A DNA stretch of 34,962 nucleotides from Gammaproteobacteria bacterium. Its GTDB lineage: Bacteria > Pseudomonadota > Gammaproteobacteria > Pseudomonadales > Azotimanducaceae. The DNA is taken from the NCBI GenBank assembly GCA_003247835.1, contig QJYB01000030.1, positions 1 to 34,962 of the forward strand. The letters run 5' to 3'. The position numbers and the translations under genes are program-made. The notes beneath the pieces were generated by a model. The model was not told the DNA's origin, did no database searches, and saw only the letters and a list, made by a program, of their open reading frames with translations. Positions 22,310 through 30,073 of the stretch are shown here, one piece after another (position 1 is the first letter of the stretch; each line of letters starts with the position of its first letter).

Positions 22310-22894
22310 ATGGCAGCAGAAGTTCGAGGATCAGAAGTGAGCAGGCTGGACATTCTCATCGACGCCTACCGGGAAATCATCGGTCAGGTGGACGATCTGT
22401 CACGACCGGGCGTCGTCGACACGCCGAAGCGGGCGGCCGTGGCCATGGAGTTCATGACCCGGGGTTACGACCAGACGCTCGAGGAGGTGGTGAACAACGC
22501 CCTGTTCGAGACCGACAACCGCGAGATGATCATCGTCCAGGACATCGAGCTCTACTCGCTGTGCGAGCACCACATGCTGCCGTTCATCGGCCGTGCGCAC
22601 GTCGGCTATATCCCGAGCGGCAAGGTGCTGGGGCTGTCCAAGGTGGCGCGCATCGTCGACATGTTCGCCCGCAGGCTGCAGATTCAGGAGCAGCTCACCT
22701 TTCAGATCGCCAACGCCCTGAAGCAGGTGACCGGTGCCCAGGACATCGGCGTGATCGTCGAGGCCCAGCATCTGTGCATGATGATGCGCGGGGTCGAAAA
22801 GCAGAACTCGCGGATGAAGACCTCGGCCATGCTCGGCGCCTTTCAGGACAATCCGGCGACTAGGGCGGAGTTTCTGAACCTGCTGGGGCGTTAG
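22310..22894 (+). CDS. folE: GTP cyclohydrolase I
   Basis: A 194-residue FolE that converts GTP to 7,8-dihydroneopterin triphosphate, the first step of folate and pterin synthesis. The zinc ligands are Cys85 and His88 in [12 protein letters not shown] and Cys156 in [36 protein letters not shown] and [12 protein letters not shown] are diagnostic. The start at 22310 lies 1 nt after the crotonase stop; a GTG at 22337 is an alternative. Its place as last gene of an acyl-CoA operon is unusual. All catalytic residues are intact, so it should be a working enzyme. It ends 10 nt from the convergent membrane-protein gene. Confidence 0.96.
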   Translation: MAAEVRGSEVSRLDILIDAYREIIGQVDDLSRPGVVDTPKRAAVAMEFMTRGYDQTLEEVVNNALFETDNREMIIVQDIELYSLCEHHMLPFIGRAHVGYIPSGKVLGLSKVARIVDMFARRLQIQEQLTFQIANALKQVTGAQDIGVIVEAQHLCMMMRGVEKQNSRMKTSAMLGAFQDNPATRAEFLNLLGR

Positions 22895-22904
22895 GTTCTA
22901 TCGT

Positions 22905-23624
22905 TCAAGCCGCGAGCCTCGCTGCCAGCGCCTGCAGCGGGACAAATCCGGTCAGTAGCGAGATGAGCGGCGCCATTGCGAAGATCGCGCCGAACCCCCA
23001 CAGGTATGCCGGGTGCACGCGACCCCGGATGCGTCGGTCGGCGATCATCGCGATGGTCACGAAGACGAGCAGTACGCCGACGTTGGTCCATTCCGTCATG
23101 GCGCCGCCGAGCACCAGCAGACGTCCTGCTGCGGGTGCGATCACGCTGACCGTGGCGCAGAGCATCAGCCGGCGGTGCCAATCGGTCCGGCGTCGGAAAT
23201 GCAGCGCGGTGCCGACCAGCGCGGCAAAACAGACGATGTTCACCCAGTCCAGCGCGAGAAAGAACGTGGGTGTGAAGACGGGCGGATACCGGCCGTCCGC
23301 GACCGTTACCGGAGTGAGCACCAGGCCCACCAGCACCATCCACGCAGCCAGGATTGCGCCGAGGCGGCCGAGCCGGCGGTGCTGGTCGATGCGGTCCCTG
23401 AGCACGAGCAGGTTCTGGGTGATGTAGAGCGCGATCCACGTCATGAAGCTCAGCGCATGCACGTGTACCCACCAGGGAGATCTGAAGCTCGAGATGCCGG
23501 CTGCCAGGAAGGCGCCAAAACCGGTGAGTACGAACGCCGCGATCACGAGCGCCATGACGAAGAAGAAAAGTCGTTCGAGATGCTCGGCATCTGGAACAGT
23601 ACGCCGATCCATCACCGTCGCCAT
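22905..23624 (-). CDS. Polytopic membrane protein of unknown function
   Basis: A 239-residue integral membrane protein from the ATG at 23624, chosen for its GAGGAGA ribosome binding site. Six to seven hydrophobic helices are visible: LFFFVMALVIAAFVLTGFGA, WVHVHALSFMTWIALYITQNLL, GAILAAWMVLVGLVL, FFLALDWVNIVCFAALVG, LMLCATVSVIAPAAGRLLVL, WTNVGVLLVFVTIAMI and FGAIFAMAPLISLLTG. Conserved-looking histidines in WVHVHALSF, DQHRRLGRLG and DWHRRLML recall small haem-binding or DUF2306-like membrane proteins, but no family is assigned with certainty. It diverges from the small lipoprotein/regulator pair, sharing a 173-bp control region with a repeat operator. Confidence 0.75.
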   Translation of the reverse strand: MATVMDRRTVPDAEHLERLFFFVMALVIAAFVLTGFGAFLAAGISSFRSPWWVHVHALSFMTWIALYITQNLLVLRDRIDQHRRLGRLGAILAAWMVLVGLVLTPVTVADGRYPPVFTPTFFLALDWVNIVCFAALVGTALHFRRRTDWHRRLMLCATVSVIAPAAGRLLVLGGAMTEWTNVGVLLVFVTIAMIADRRIRGRVHPAYLWGFGAIFAMAPLISLLTGFVPLQALAARLAA

Positions 23625-23716
23625 GACTGGTGTCTCCTCATAATCGATGGCGGATTCTAAGGAGGAGGTGGTCTCGCTGCCTAGTCCCCCATGTCGATGC
23701 CCGCGCTCGGACAGAA

Positions 23717-23746
23717 CTGAGGAAAATATGATTCCTTTCTGAGGAA
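23717..23746 (+). promoter_or_regulatory. Tandem CTGAGGAA operator around a TATGAT -10 element
   Basis: CTGAGGAA occurs at 23717-23724 and 23739-23746, spaced 22 bp start to start, close to two helical turns. Between them TATGAT (23727-23732) resembles a -10 hexamer, and AGGAA/TTCCT forms an inverted repeat (23720-23736). Direct repeats at this spacing suit OmpR/CadC-type winged-helix regulators, one of which is encoded downstream at 24106. No clear -35 is present. The promoter drives the lipoprotein at 23798 and may be self-regulated. Confidence 0.42.
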
Positions 23747-23797
23747 GACCCGGCCGGCTGCAGCCAGTATCTACCTGATGGCGGCCGGAGGCGGGTT

Positions 23798-24064
23798 GTG
23801 TCGAAAGGAAGCACCGGAATCGCGGCGGTTCTCCTGCTCTGCGTGTGGGTCGGTTGCAGTGGGTGCAGCCACCTGGACGCGCAGCCCGATGGGCTTCGTC
23901 TCCTGAAGCAGGAGGTCGCCGCCCAGCAGTTGTTGTCAAAGATATTGCAGGAGTGTGCCATCGCCGCCGGGAGCTCGATCTGCCGGAGGACACTGCCCGA
24001 TTTCTGCACGGCCGTCGTCATGGTGGAAGGCAGCCGCTACCGATGCCCATCCACGATGCTCTGA
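23798..24064 (+). CDS. Small Cys-rich lipoprotein of unknown function
   Basis: An 88-residue protein starting with GTG. The N-terminus SKGSTGIAAVLLLCVWVGCSGC is a signal peptide with two possible lipidation cysteines (Cys20 in WVGC, or Cys23 in CSGC). The mature part has four more cysteines (53, 62, 70, 83), enough for two disulfides, within ILQECAIAAGSSICRRTLPDFC and RYRCPS. No known family was recognised. The frame overlaps the upstream open frame of the regulator, but the regulator's likely start is at 24106, 41 nt after this stop. The lipobox and periplasmic-type cysteines support a real gene, though weakly because the frame is short. Confidence 0.55.
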   Translation: MSKGSTGIAAVLLLCVWVGCSGCSHLDAQPDGLRLLKQEVAAQQLLSKILQECAIAAGSSICRRTLPDFCTAVVMVEGSRYRCPSTML

Positions 24065-24105
24065 AGCTGCTAGAGTATTCGCCGGGGGAGCTCGGGAGAG
24101 ACACG

Positions 24106-26010
24106 ATGGCCGCTGCGAATGACAGCGCCGTACGCTGCATCGGTATTGGCCAGTGGGTACTCGACCTCGGCAGCCAGCAGTTGCAGCGGAATGGCGAATC
24201 GCATGCGCTGAATCCGAAAGAGATGAGCGTACTACTTCAGCTCACCTGGGCAGCGCCGAATCTGGTAACCACCGATGAGCTGCTGGACGATTCATGGCCG
24301 GAAGTCGTCGTTGGCGACCACGTACTGCATGAGGTGATCGGCCGGCTGCGCCGAATGCTCGGCGACAGTGCGCGCCGGCCCGCCTACATCGAGACGCTGC
24401 GTAAGCGCGGTTACCGGTTGATCGCACCGGTAACGAACGGACCGAGGCGGGAAATCGATGGCGCAGCCGTCACCGGGAACCCGACCGGCACCGTCGCCAT
24501 GTTGCCGTTCGAGGATCTCAGTCCGGCTCAGGATCTGGGCTGGTTGGCGAACCGCTCCAGGGAGGTGCTTCTGGCACGATTGTCGCGGATCGAGCCGCTG
24601 GCGCTCGTTCGCGCATCCTACCCGCTCGAACACTACGGCGATGCGACGCTCGCCGGCCAGCGACTGGGCGTTCACACGCTGCTGAGAGGCAGCGTGTTCC
24701 CCGCGGGAGAGTCGGTGACGCTGCTGATCCAGCTGCTGGAAACCCGGACCGGTACGCTGCTCTGGTCCGCCGACTTCGCCATTTCGGGAAATGCGGACGA
24801 CCCGCAGATCCCGCTGGAGGCCGTCATCGGCATAGAAACCGCACTCGGCGTGAGGCCACCGGCTGCCTCGGCTGAGGCTCTGGACTACGCCCGCTACGGC
24901 ACGACTGACATGCGTGCCTACGCGCTCTGGCGGCAGCAGTTCGAGCTGAAGTTTTTTCCCGAGGCGACCGAGGCTGACACAGTGAAAGCGCTCGAACTCG
25001 GTCGGCAGGCGGTCGCTCTGGATCCGCAGTACGTGATGGGCCATGTCGGGGTAGGGATGTCGCACATGATTCTGGCACGCTGGAGGATGGATCTTCGTGA
25101 CATCGCACTCTGTTACCAGGCGATGGAAAGGGCCGTGGAGATAGACCCGCGACACCCGATCGCGCTCGCGAACCTCGCCCGGCTCGCCGGGCTCCACCGG
25201 GACTGGGCGCGGGTGGTGTCCGTCGTCGAGCAGGCGGAACCCTGGACCAGGGTTGCGATGGCGAAAGGGGCGGTGCAGATGTACATCTTCTCGCTGGTCA
25301 ATCTGGGTCGCCGCGAAGCGGCCCAGCTGGCACTCGATGACATCAGACGCGTCCTGGAGATTGCACCCGACCGGTACTACGCGTTGAGGCTCGACATTTC
25401 AGAAGCCATTTTCTGGCTGTGCGGAGATGCTCATGCGGCAGCACAGGTTCTGGGCCGGCTCGGCGTGCAGCAACCAGCGGGACTCGAGCTACCGCCGGCG
25501 GCCGATGCTTCCGCGGCAAGGCCGCCGGAACAGGTCGTACGTGTGTCATCCCAGACTGCGTTTCTCTACCACTACGCCGGCTGGGAGGAAGCGGCCCTGG
25601 CGGTGTTCCTGCGCGAGCTGTCCGCGGCCGATCGGGAGGCCGCCCGGCAGGATCACGCCAGCGGGGGATGGGAGGCGATGCTCAGTGGGGTGCTCGAACG
25701 TCGCCGCAGGCAGGAGAACGGCGGCGTCTGGAAGGACGGATCACACACGATCCAGACGGTGGACCTGCTTGCCGCCCTGGGACGGCGTGAAGCGATGTAC
25801 GAACACCTTGAGTACCGTCAGGCCGTGTTTGAATGCTATATGACGTCCGATCCGAGGCGCGTGCATGAGTGTGGTCGGGGTTGTTCTGATACCTTCAAGA
25901 TTCCGGTCTGGACGGCACCGCCTTACCGCAGGTATGTAGGTGAGGCCCGATTCCGCGCTCTACTGGACAGCTACGGGGTGGTCGGCTATCCGGATGCCCC
26001 GTCGGCCTGA
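24106..26010 (+). CDS. CadC-type winged-helix regulator with TolB/FlgO-like and TPR regions
   Basis: A 634-residue protein. The ATG at 24106, preceded by GGGAGAG, is preferred over ATG at 24043. Residues 10-108 form an OmpR/CadC winged helix (IGQWVLDLGSQQLQRNGE, LNPKEMSVLLQLTWAAPN, ETLRKRGYRLIAPV). Residues about 128-228 resemble the TolB-N/FlgO-like domain (VAMLPFEDLSPAQDLGWLANR, HTLLRGSVFPAGESVTLLIQL). The rest is helical and TPR-like (VKALELGRQAVALDPQYVMG, AMERAVEIDPRHPIALANLA). No transmembrane segment is evident between the domains, so unlike CadC it is probably cytosolic. The last 25 bp overlap the convergent yihY-like gene. Target genes unknown; the adjacent tandem operator suggests self-control. 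Confidence 0.85.
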   Translation: MAAANDSAVRCIGIGQWVLDLGSQQLQRNGESHALNPKEMSVLLQLTWAAPNLVTTDELLDDSWPEVVVGDHVLHEVIGRLRRMLGDSARRPAYIETLRKRGYRLIAPVTNGPRREIDGAAVTGNPTGTVAMLPFEDLSPAQDLGWLANRSREVLLARLSRIEPLALVRASYPLEHYGDATLAGQRLGVHTLLRGSVFPAGESVTLLIQLLETRTGTLLWSADFAISGNADDPQIPLEAVIGIETALGVRPPAASAEALDYARYGTTDMRAYALWRQQFELKFFPEATEADTVKALELGRQAVALDPQYVMGHVGVGMSHMILARWRMDLRDIALCYQAMERAVEIDPRHPIALANLARLAGLHRDWARVVSVVEQAEPWTRVAMAKGAVQMYIFSLVNLGRREAAQLALDDIRRVLEIAPDRYYALRLDISEAIFWLCGDAHAAAQVLGRLGVQQPAGLELPPAADASAARPPEQVVRVSSQTAFLYHYAGWEEAALAVFLRELSAADREAARQDHASGGWEAMLSGVLERRRRQENGGVWKDGSHTIQTVDLLAALGRREAMYEHLEYRQAVFECYMTSDPRRVHECGRGCSDTFKIPVWTAPPYRRYVGEARFRALLDSYGVVGYPDAPSA

Positions 26011-27374
26011 TCAACCGGCTCGACCTCAGGTTCCTCCGTCGTGCTGACCGCGCTCCCGGCTGCGAGTGCCAGCTGCTTCAGCGTCAGTCCGGCCAGCGCC
26101 TCCTCCCGTGCCGTACGGTTGGCGTGAATGATGGCCTCGATGTTCGGCTCGGCGATCAGCGGCGGGGCGTAGGTGTTGGCCGGTTGAAAGGTCGTCAGCC
26201 TTTCCAGCACTTCCGCCACGGACGTGGTGTCGAACGGGATACCGGGCACGTACTGCGGCCTTGCGCCTTCGACCTCGGCCAGGATACCGACGTTCACGAG
26301 TCGTGACAGGGACGTCTCGAGCACGTGTACCGGCAGGTGGTATCCGCTGGCGAGCTCGTCCAGCGAGAGTGGCGCCAGTTTTTCGTAGTAGCGCCGGCCG
26401 ATTTTCGTCAGCAGCGAGAGCGCGTAGGCGGAGCTCTGCTCGGCGCTGAAATGAATCTCCTTCAGTCCGGTAGCGACGATGGCCGGGTGCTGCCGGTAGA
26501 AGGCGATGCTGGCGCCGATCAGCAGGATCATCCAGTTCAGATACAACCAGATCATGAAGAAGATGGCCGTGGCGAAGGTGGCGTAAACGAGCTGATAGTT
26601 GGATGTTCCCGACGCGTAGGACGCGAACCCGAAGCTCAGCAGCTCCCAGAGCACGCCGGCGACGGCACCACCGACCAGCGCGGCTTTGAGCTGCACCCGG
26701 GTGTTGGGAATGAACGCGTAAAGAAAGGTGAATGCGATGATCACCAGACCGAACGGCAGCAGGCGGGCCGCCGTCTCGATGAGAGATCCCACCATCGGAA
26801 TCTCCTGGAGCCGGGACATCACCGTCGTGCTCATCACCGTGCCGGTGAGCGCAATGGCGGCGAAGATCAGCAGGGGACCGATGGTGATGGCGGAGATGAA
26901 GGTGGTGAATCGTTCCCCGAATGTGCGGGGAATGTGGATGCGCCAGACGTGATTGAAGGCGGCTTCGATCTTCTGCATGAGAGACACTACGGTGTAGATC
27001 AGGAAGATCAGACCCACGGCGCCCAGCACCCCCACGTTCATGTTGTTGACGAAGGTGATGAGATTCTCCGTCAGCTCGATGGCCTTCTGCTCGCCGAGGG
27101 GCTCCAGCGCCGTGCGCAGCGTGTCGTTGAGCTGGTTCTGAACGCCGAAGCCCTTCAGGATCGAGAAGCTCAGCGCCAGGAGCGGCACCAGGGAGAGCAG
27201 GGTGGTGTAGACCAGGCTCATGGCCCTGAGCGTCAGATCCCCGCCGATCACATCCCGCACGACGAGCAGGAGTGTCCGGGCAACGCCGATGCCGACGCGC
27301 TGCCAGGCAGGCGCATCGCTCCAGTTGCGATCCCACAGATAGCGCTGCTCGAGATCTTTCAGCGTTTCCAGCAT
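25986..27374 (-). CDS. YihY/BrkB-family inner-membrane protein
   Basis: A 462-residue protein from the ATG at 27374; a TTG at 27428 would add 18 residues and lacks support. The YihY/BrkB motif TLRAMSLVYTTLLSLVPLLALSFSIL starts the first helix. About six transmembrane helices follow (VGVLGAVGLIFLIYTVVSLM, TIGPLLIFAAIALTGTVM, LLPFGLVIIAFTFLYAFIPN, FMIWLYLNWMILLIGASIAF). The C-terminal cytoplasmic part carries a winged-helix-like region (LSLDELASGYHLPVHVLETSL, LVNVGILAEVEG), as in the longer YihY subfamily. Function is unknown despite old RNase BN annotations. It lies 61 bp downstream of the MFS gene and may be co-transcribed. Its stop overlaps the convergent regulator gene by 25 bp. Confidence 0.92.
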   Translation of the reverse strand: MLETLKDLEQRYLWDRNWSDAPAWQRVGIGVARTLLLVVRDVIGGDLTLRAMSLVYTTLLSLVPLLALSFSILKGFGVQNQLNDTLRTALEPLGEQKAIELTENLITFVNNMNVGVLGAVGLIFLIYTVVSLMQKIEAAFNHVWRIHIPRTFGERFTTFISAITIGPLLIFAAIALTGTVMSTTVMSRLQEIPMVGSLIETAARLLPFGLVIIAFTFLYAFIPNTRVQLKAALVGGAVAGVLWELLSFGFASYASGTSNYQLVYATFATAIFFMIWLYLNWMILLIGASIAFYRQHPAIVATGLKEIHFSAEQSSAYALSLLTKIGRRYYEKLAPLSLDELASGYHLPVHVLETSLSRLVNVGILAEVEGARPQYVPGIPFDTTSVAEVLERLTTFQPANTYAPPLIAEPNIEAIIHANRTAREEALAGLTLKQLALAAGSAVSTTEEPEVEPVDQADGASG

Positions 27375-27435
27375 GCGAGGTTCCCGCCAGTCCGTCGACA
27401 GGGAACGGGATTTCCCGGGAGGCGTCAAGCCGTAG

Positions 27436-28677
27436 TCAGAGCTCCGCGCGGCCGATGGCCCTGAACCCCATCGCCACCAGCGCCGCGATCACGTAGAGGA
27501 CGAGAAACAGCCTGAACGCCGGATCGTAGGTGCCGGTCACGTCGAAGATCCAGCCGGCGAGCGGCACACCGATGATCTGCAGCGGGAACATGGCCGGTCT
27601 CAGGCTGCCCATGGCCTTGCCGAACCGCTCCCGCCCGAACATGCGACCGATGAGCGCGCCCTGCATAGGTACCGTGCCGCCCATGCCGAAGCCGAAGAAC
27701 GCAGCACCCGCGGCGAAGGCCCACAGGCTGTCGTGAAACATCAGCACCTGACCCAGAAGCTGACTGGCCACCGTGGCCCAGACCGCGTTGCGCGGTTTCC
27801 AGTAGTCGGACAGCCAGCCGAAGGAGAGCTTGCCGAGAATGCCGAACCCTGCACACAGGGACATGACCAGCGAGGCGGTGGCGAGCGGGATACCCGTGTC
27901 GGTGAGCCGCGGCACCATGTGGGTGAGGGTGGCGCTCTGGCAGCAGAACAGCAGCCCGATCACCGCTACCAGCACCCAGAAGTTGCGATCCCTGAGGATG
28001 GGAACCGGCATGCGGGGCACCGCGTCGGCGTTTTCCGGCGCATGAGTGCCGTCGACGAGCTGACCGTCCGGCTTCAGCCCGACGTCCTCCGGCTTCGAGA
28101 TCACGAGCAGCAGCACCAGCGGCAGCACCACGAGCCCGGTGAACACGCCGTAGACGAGAAAGCCTTCGCGCCAGCCGAGGGATTCGATGAGCGCGGCGCT
28201 GACAAAGGGCATGACGACCCCGGAAGCGGAGATGCCCGTGGCCGCGATGCCGAGGGCCATGCCCCGCTTGCGGGTGAACCAGTTGGCGACGAGCTTCGCC
28301 GTGGCGAGTCCTCCCATGGCGCTGGCGCCGAAGCCGATGAACGCGCCGATGGCCAGATAGAACTCGAGCGGGGTGCGGACCTGGGACAGGGTGAGAAAGC
28401 CCAGGGTCATTGCCGTGCTGCCTACGGCGATGATCCGTTTCAACGGATAGCGATCCAGCGCGTGTCCGAGAGCAGGGGCGGCGACGGCCCCCACCGTTGC
28501 GGTGATGGTGAGCCCCAGGGAGACACCGAGCCGGGATCCGCCGAACTCCACGGCGATTGCCTTGAAGAACACACCGTAGGAATAGAAGAAGAAACCCACC
28601 GCCACGAAGTCCACGAAGAACGCAACGGCAACCATGCGCCAGCCGATGAATCGGGGTGCTTTCCCGTGGGATGACAA
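27436..28677 (-). CDS. MFS transporter, monocarboxylate/OFA-like
   Basis: A 413-residue major-facilitator protein with 12 expected helices. It starts at TTG (MSSHGKAPRFIGWRMVAVAFF); the next ATG is inside helix 1. Helix 1 FFVDFVAVGFFFYSYGVFFKAI and helix 2-3 loop GHALDRYPLKRIIAVG match the MFS loop pattern. LATAKLVANWFTRKRGMALGIAATGISASGVVMPF is typical of the monocarboxylate/oxalate-formate branch. A central charged loop (SKPEDVGLKPDGQLVDGTHA) divides the two halves. Probably imports an organic acid, which would fit the acyl-CoA genes nearby, but no substrate can be assigned. Divergent from a second, unrelated MFS gene. Confidence 0.92.
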   Translation of the reverse strand: MSSHGKAPRFIGWRMVAVAFFVDFVAVGFFFYSYGVFFKAIAVEFGGSRLGVSLGLTITATVGAVAAPALGHALDRYPLKRIIAVGSTAMTLGFLTLSQVRTPLEFYLAIGAFIGFGASAMGGLATAKLVANWFTRKRGMALGIAATGISASGVVMPFVSAALIESLGWREGFLVYGVFTGLVVLPLVLLLVISKPEDVGLKPDGQLVDGTHAPENADAVPRMPVPILRDRNFWVLVAVIGLLFCCQSATLTHMVPRLTDTGIPLATASLVMSLCAGFGILGKLSFGWLSDYWKPRNAVWATVASQLLGQVLMFHDSLWAFAAGAAFFGFGMGGTVPMQGALIGRMFGRERFGKAMGSLRPAMFPLQIIGVPLAGWIFDVTGTYDPAFRLFLVLYVIAALVAMGFRAIGRAEL

Positions 28678-28742
28678 TTCGAGTTTCCGAGATTGGGGTC
28701 AGGCGCCGGCAGTGTAGTGGACGCGTGTCGGGGTCGGAAGGC

Positions 28743-30008
28743 TTGCTGGTATATTCCACCCGGTCCTCACGGGGAGCATCGACCATCCATCCGGAGTTCA
28801 GAGCCTATCTGAACGCCACGGCCTTCTCCGGCATGGCGTTCTCCATGCAGTACCTGCTGGTGAGCTGGCTGCTCATCGGCGTGCTGCTGCTGCCGGCGGA
28901 TCATGTCGGCCTGGTCCAGGCGGCCATCGGCATTCCCGGCATATTCCTCATGCTCTGGGGAGGCGCCAGTGCGGATCGGGCGGACCCGAGAGCCCTGCTG
29001 GTACGGGTCTACGCCATATCGCCGCTGCTGCCCCTGTTTCTGCTCGCGGTGAACCAGGTCAACGCGCTGTCGGTGTGGACCGTGGCGGCGTGGGGCGTCG
29101 GCATGGGCGTTGTGACCTCGTTCTCTACTCCGGCGCTGCAGGCGGTGCTCAATCGGGTATCGGGCTCTGCGCTGCAGCGGGGTGTTTCCGCTTCCACGGC
29201 CGTGGGTTTCCTGGTGCAGATTGCCGGGCTCATGCTCGCCGGTCAGATGGAGACCATCGGGCTCTCCAACGTGCTGATGATCCAGGCTGTGTGTCTGGCC
29301 ATCGGTGCCATCGCCATCCGGCGGATCTCACCGGTACCGCCGCTCGAGGTGCCGAAGACATCCGCACTGGCGACCATCGCGGCCGGATTCCGCGCGACGC
29401 TGGCCAACCGGGTGGTCTTTCAGATACTCACCATCAACCTGGCCTCCAGCATCTTCAATGCGGGAGCCTTCCAGACGGTCTTCCCGTTCATCATGAAGCG
29501 GGTCTATGATGGCGACGCGACGCTGCTCGCCATGATGATGGCCGTGTTCTACGCCGGTGCGGCCTTCTCCAACATGTTCATGTACCGGTTCATGCCTTTC
29601 GCGCAGCCGGGCCGGCTGTTTCTGCTCATGCAGCTGTCGCGGATCGTGATCCTGTTCCTGCTGTGGATCGAACCGAGCTGGTGGCTGCTGGTGGTGGCCA
29701 TCCTCGGCTGGGGCGTGAACATGGGCTTCACCACGACCCTGGCCCGCACCATCGTCCAGGAGTCCGCGGAGCCGGCCTACCGGGGTCGGATCCTCTCCGT
29801 GTTCACCCTGGGCATGATGGGCAGCGCGCCCATCGGCGCCATCGTCCTGGGTCTGGTGATCGAGGCCTTCGGTACGCTGAATGCGCTGCTGCCCGCCATG
29901 GGGGTGTCGCTGGCGTTGTTCGTCTACGGTGGTCTCGCCACCGGTGTCTGGAGTTATACCTCGCCCGCCGAGGCGTCTGCTGCGGCCGAGCCCGGTCGCA
30001 GCGGGTGA
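28743..30008 (+). CDS. MFS transporter, EntS/MFS_3-like; start uncertain
   Basis: About 421 residues from the TTG at 28743; GTG at 28725 is possible. A non-canonical ATC at 28785 has GGGGAG at 8-nt spacing and would begin IHPEFRAYLNATAFSG, which is where family members usually start. The protein has MFS_3 features: MAFSMQYLLVSWLLIGVLLL, LMLWGGASADRADPRALLVR (motif A), STPALQAVLNRVSG, and EPAYRGRILSVFTLGMMGSAPIG. Members export siderophores, drugs or other amphipathic molecules. It is divergent from the MFS gene at 27436 with a short 65-bp gap. Family call is good; start site and substrate are open. Confidence 0.88.
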   Translation: MLVYSTRSSRGASTIHPEFRAYLNATAFSGMAFSMQYLLVSWLLIGVLLLPADHVGLVQAAIGIPGIFLMLWGGASADRADPRALLVRVYAISPLLPLFLLAVNQVNALSVWTVAAWGVGMGVVTSFSTPALQAVLNRVSGSALQRGVSASTAVGFLVQIAGLMLAGQMETIGLSNVLMIQAVCLAIGAIAIRRISPVPPLEVPKTSALATIAAGFRATLANRVVFQILTINLASSIFNAGAFQTVFPFIMKRVYDGDATLLAMMMAVFYAGAAFSNMFMYRFMPFAQPGRLFLLMQLSRIVILFLLWIEPSWWLLVVAILGWGVNMGFTTTLARTIVQESAEPAYRGRILSVFTLGMMGSAPIGAIVLGLVIEAFGTLNALLPAMGVSLALFVYGGLATGVWSYTSPAEASAAAEPGRSG

Positions 30009-30033
30009 CAGCACGCGGAACCATCCGGATAAT
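30005..30033 (+). promoter_or_regulatory. Sigma-70 promoter for rdgC
   Basis: GTGACA (30005-30010) and GATAAT (30028-30033) each match the sigma-70 consensus at five of six positions, with the optimal 17-bp spacer. The -35 overlaps the stop codon of the MFS gene, and the rdgC ATG lies 40 nt downstream of the -10. This would give rdgC its own housekeeping promoter, independent of the MFS gene. Confidence 0.55.
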
Positions 30034-30073
30034 GCGCGCCCCCTGCTGAACAAGAAGTCGAGCGAGAGAGCGG

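Noticed and set aside
25986..26010. 25-bp tail-to-tail overlap of the regulator and YihY genes as a regulatory device
   Set aside because: Short convergent overlaps are common in compact genomes, and nothing in the sequence suggests a special role.
26325..27464. A 379-codon plus-strand frame opposite the YihY gene
   Set aside because: Highly charged Glu/Gln/Arg/His-rich translation of antisense DNA; the minus strand shows transmembrane helices of YihY.
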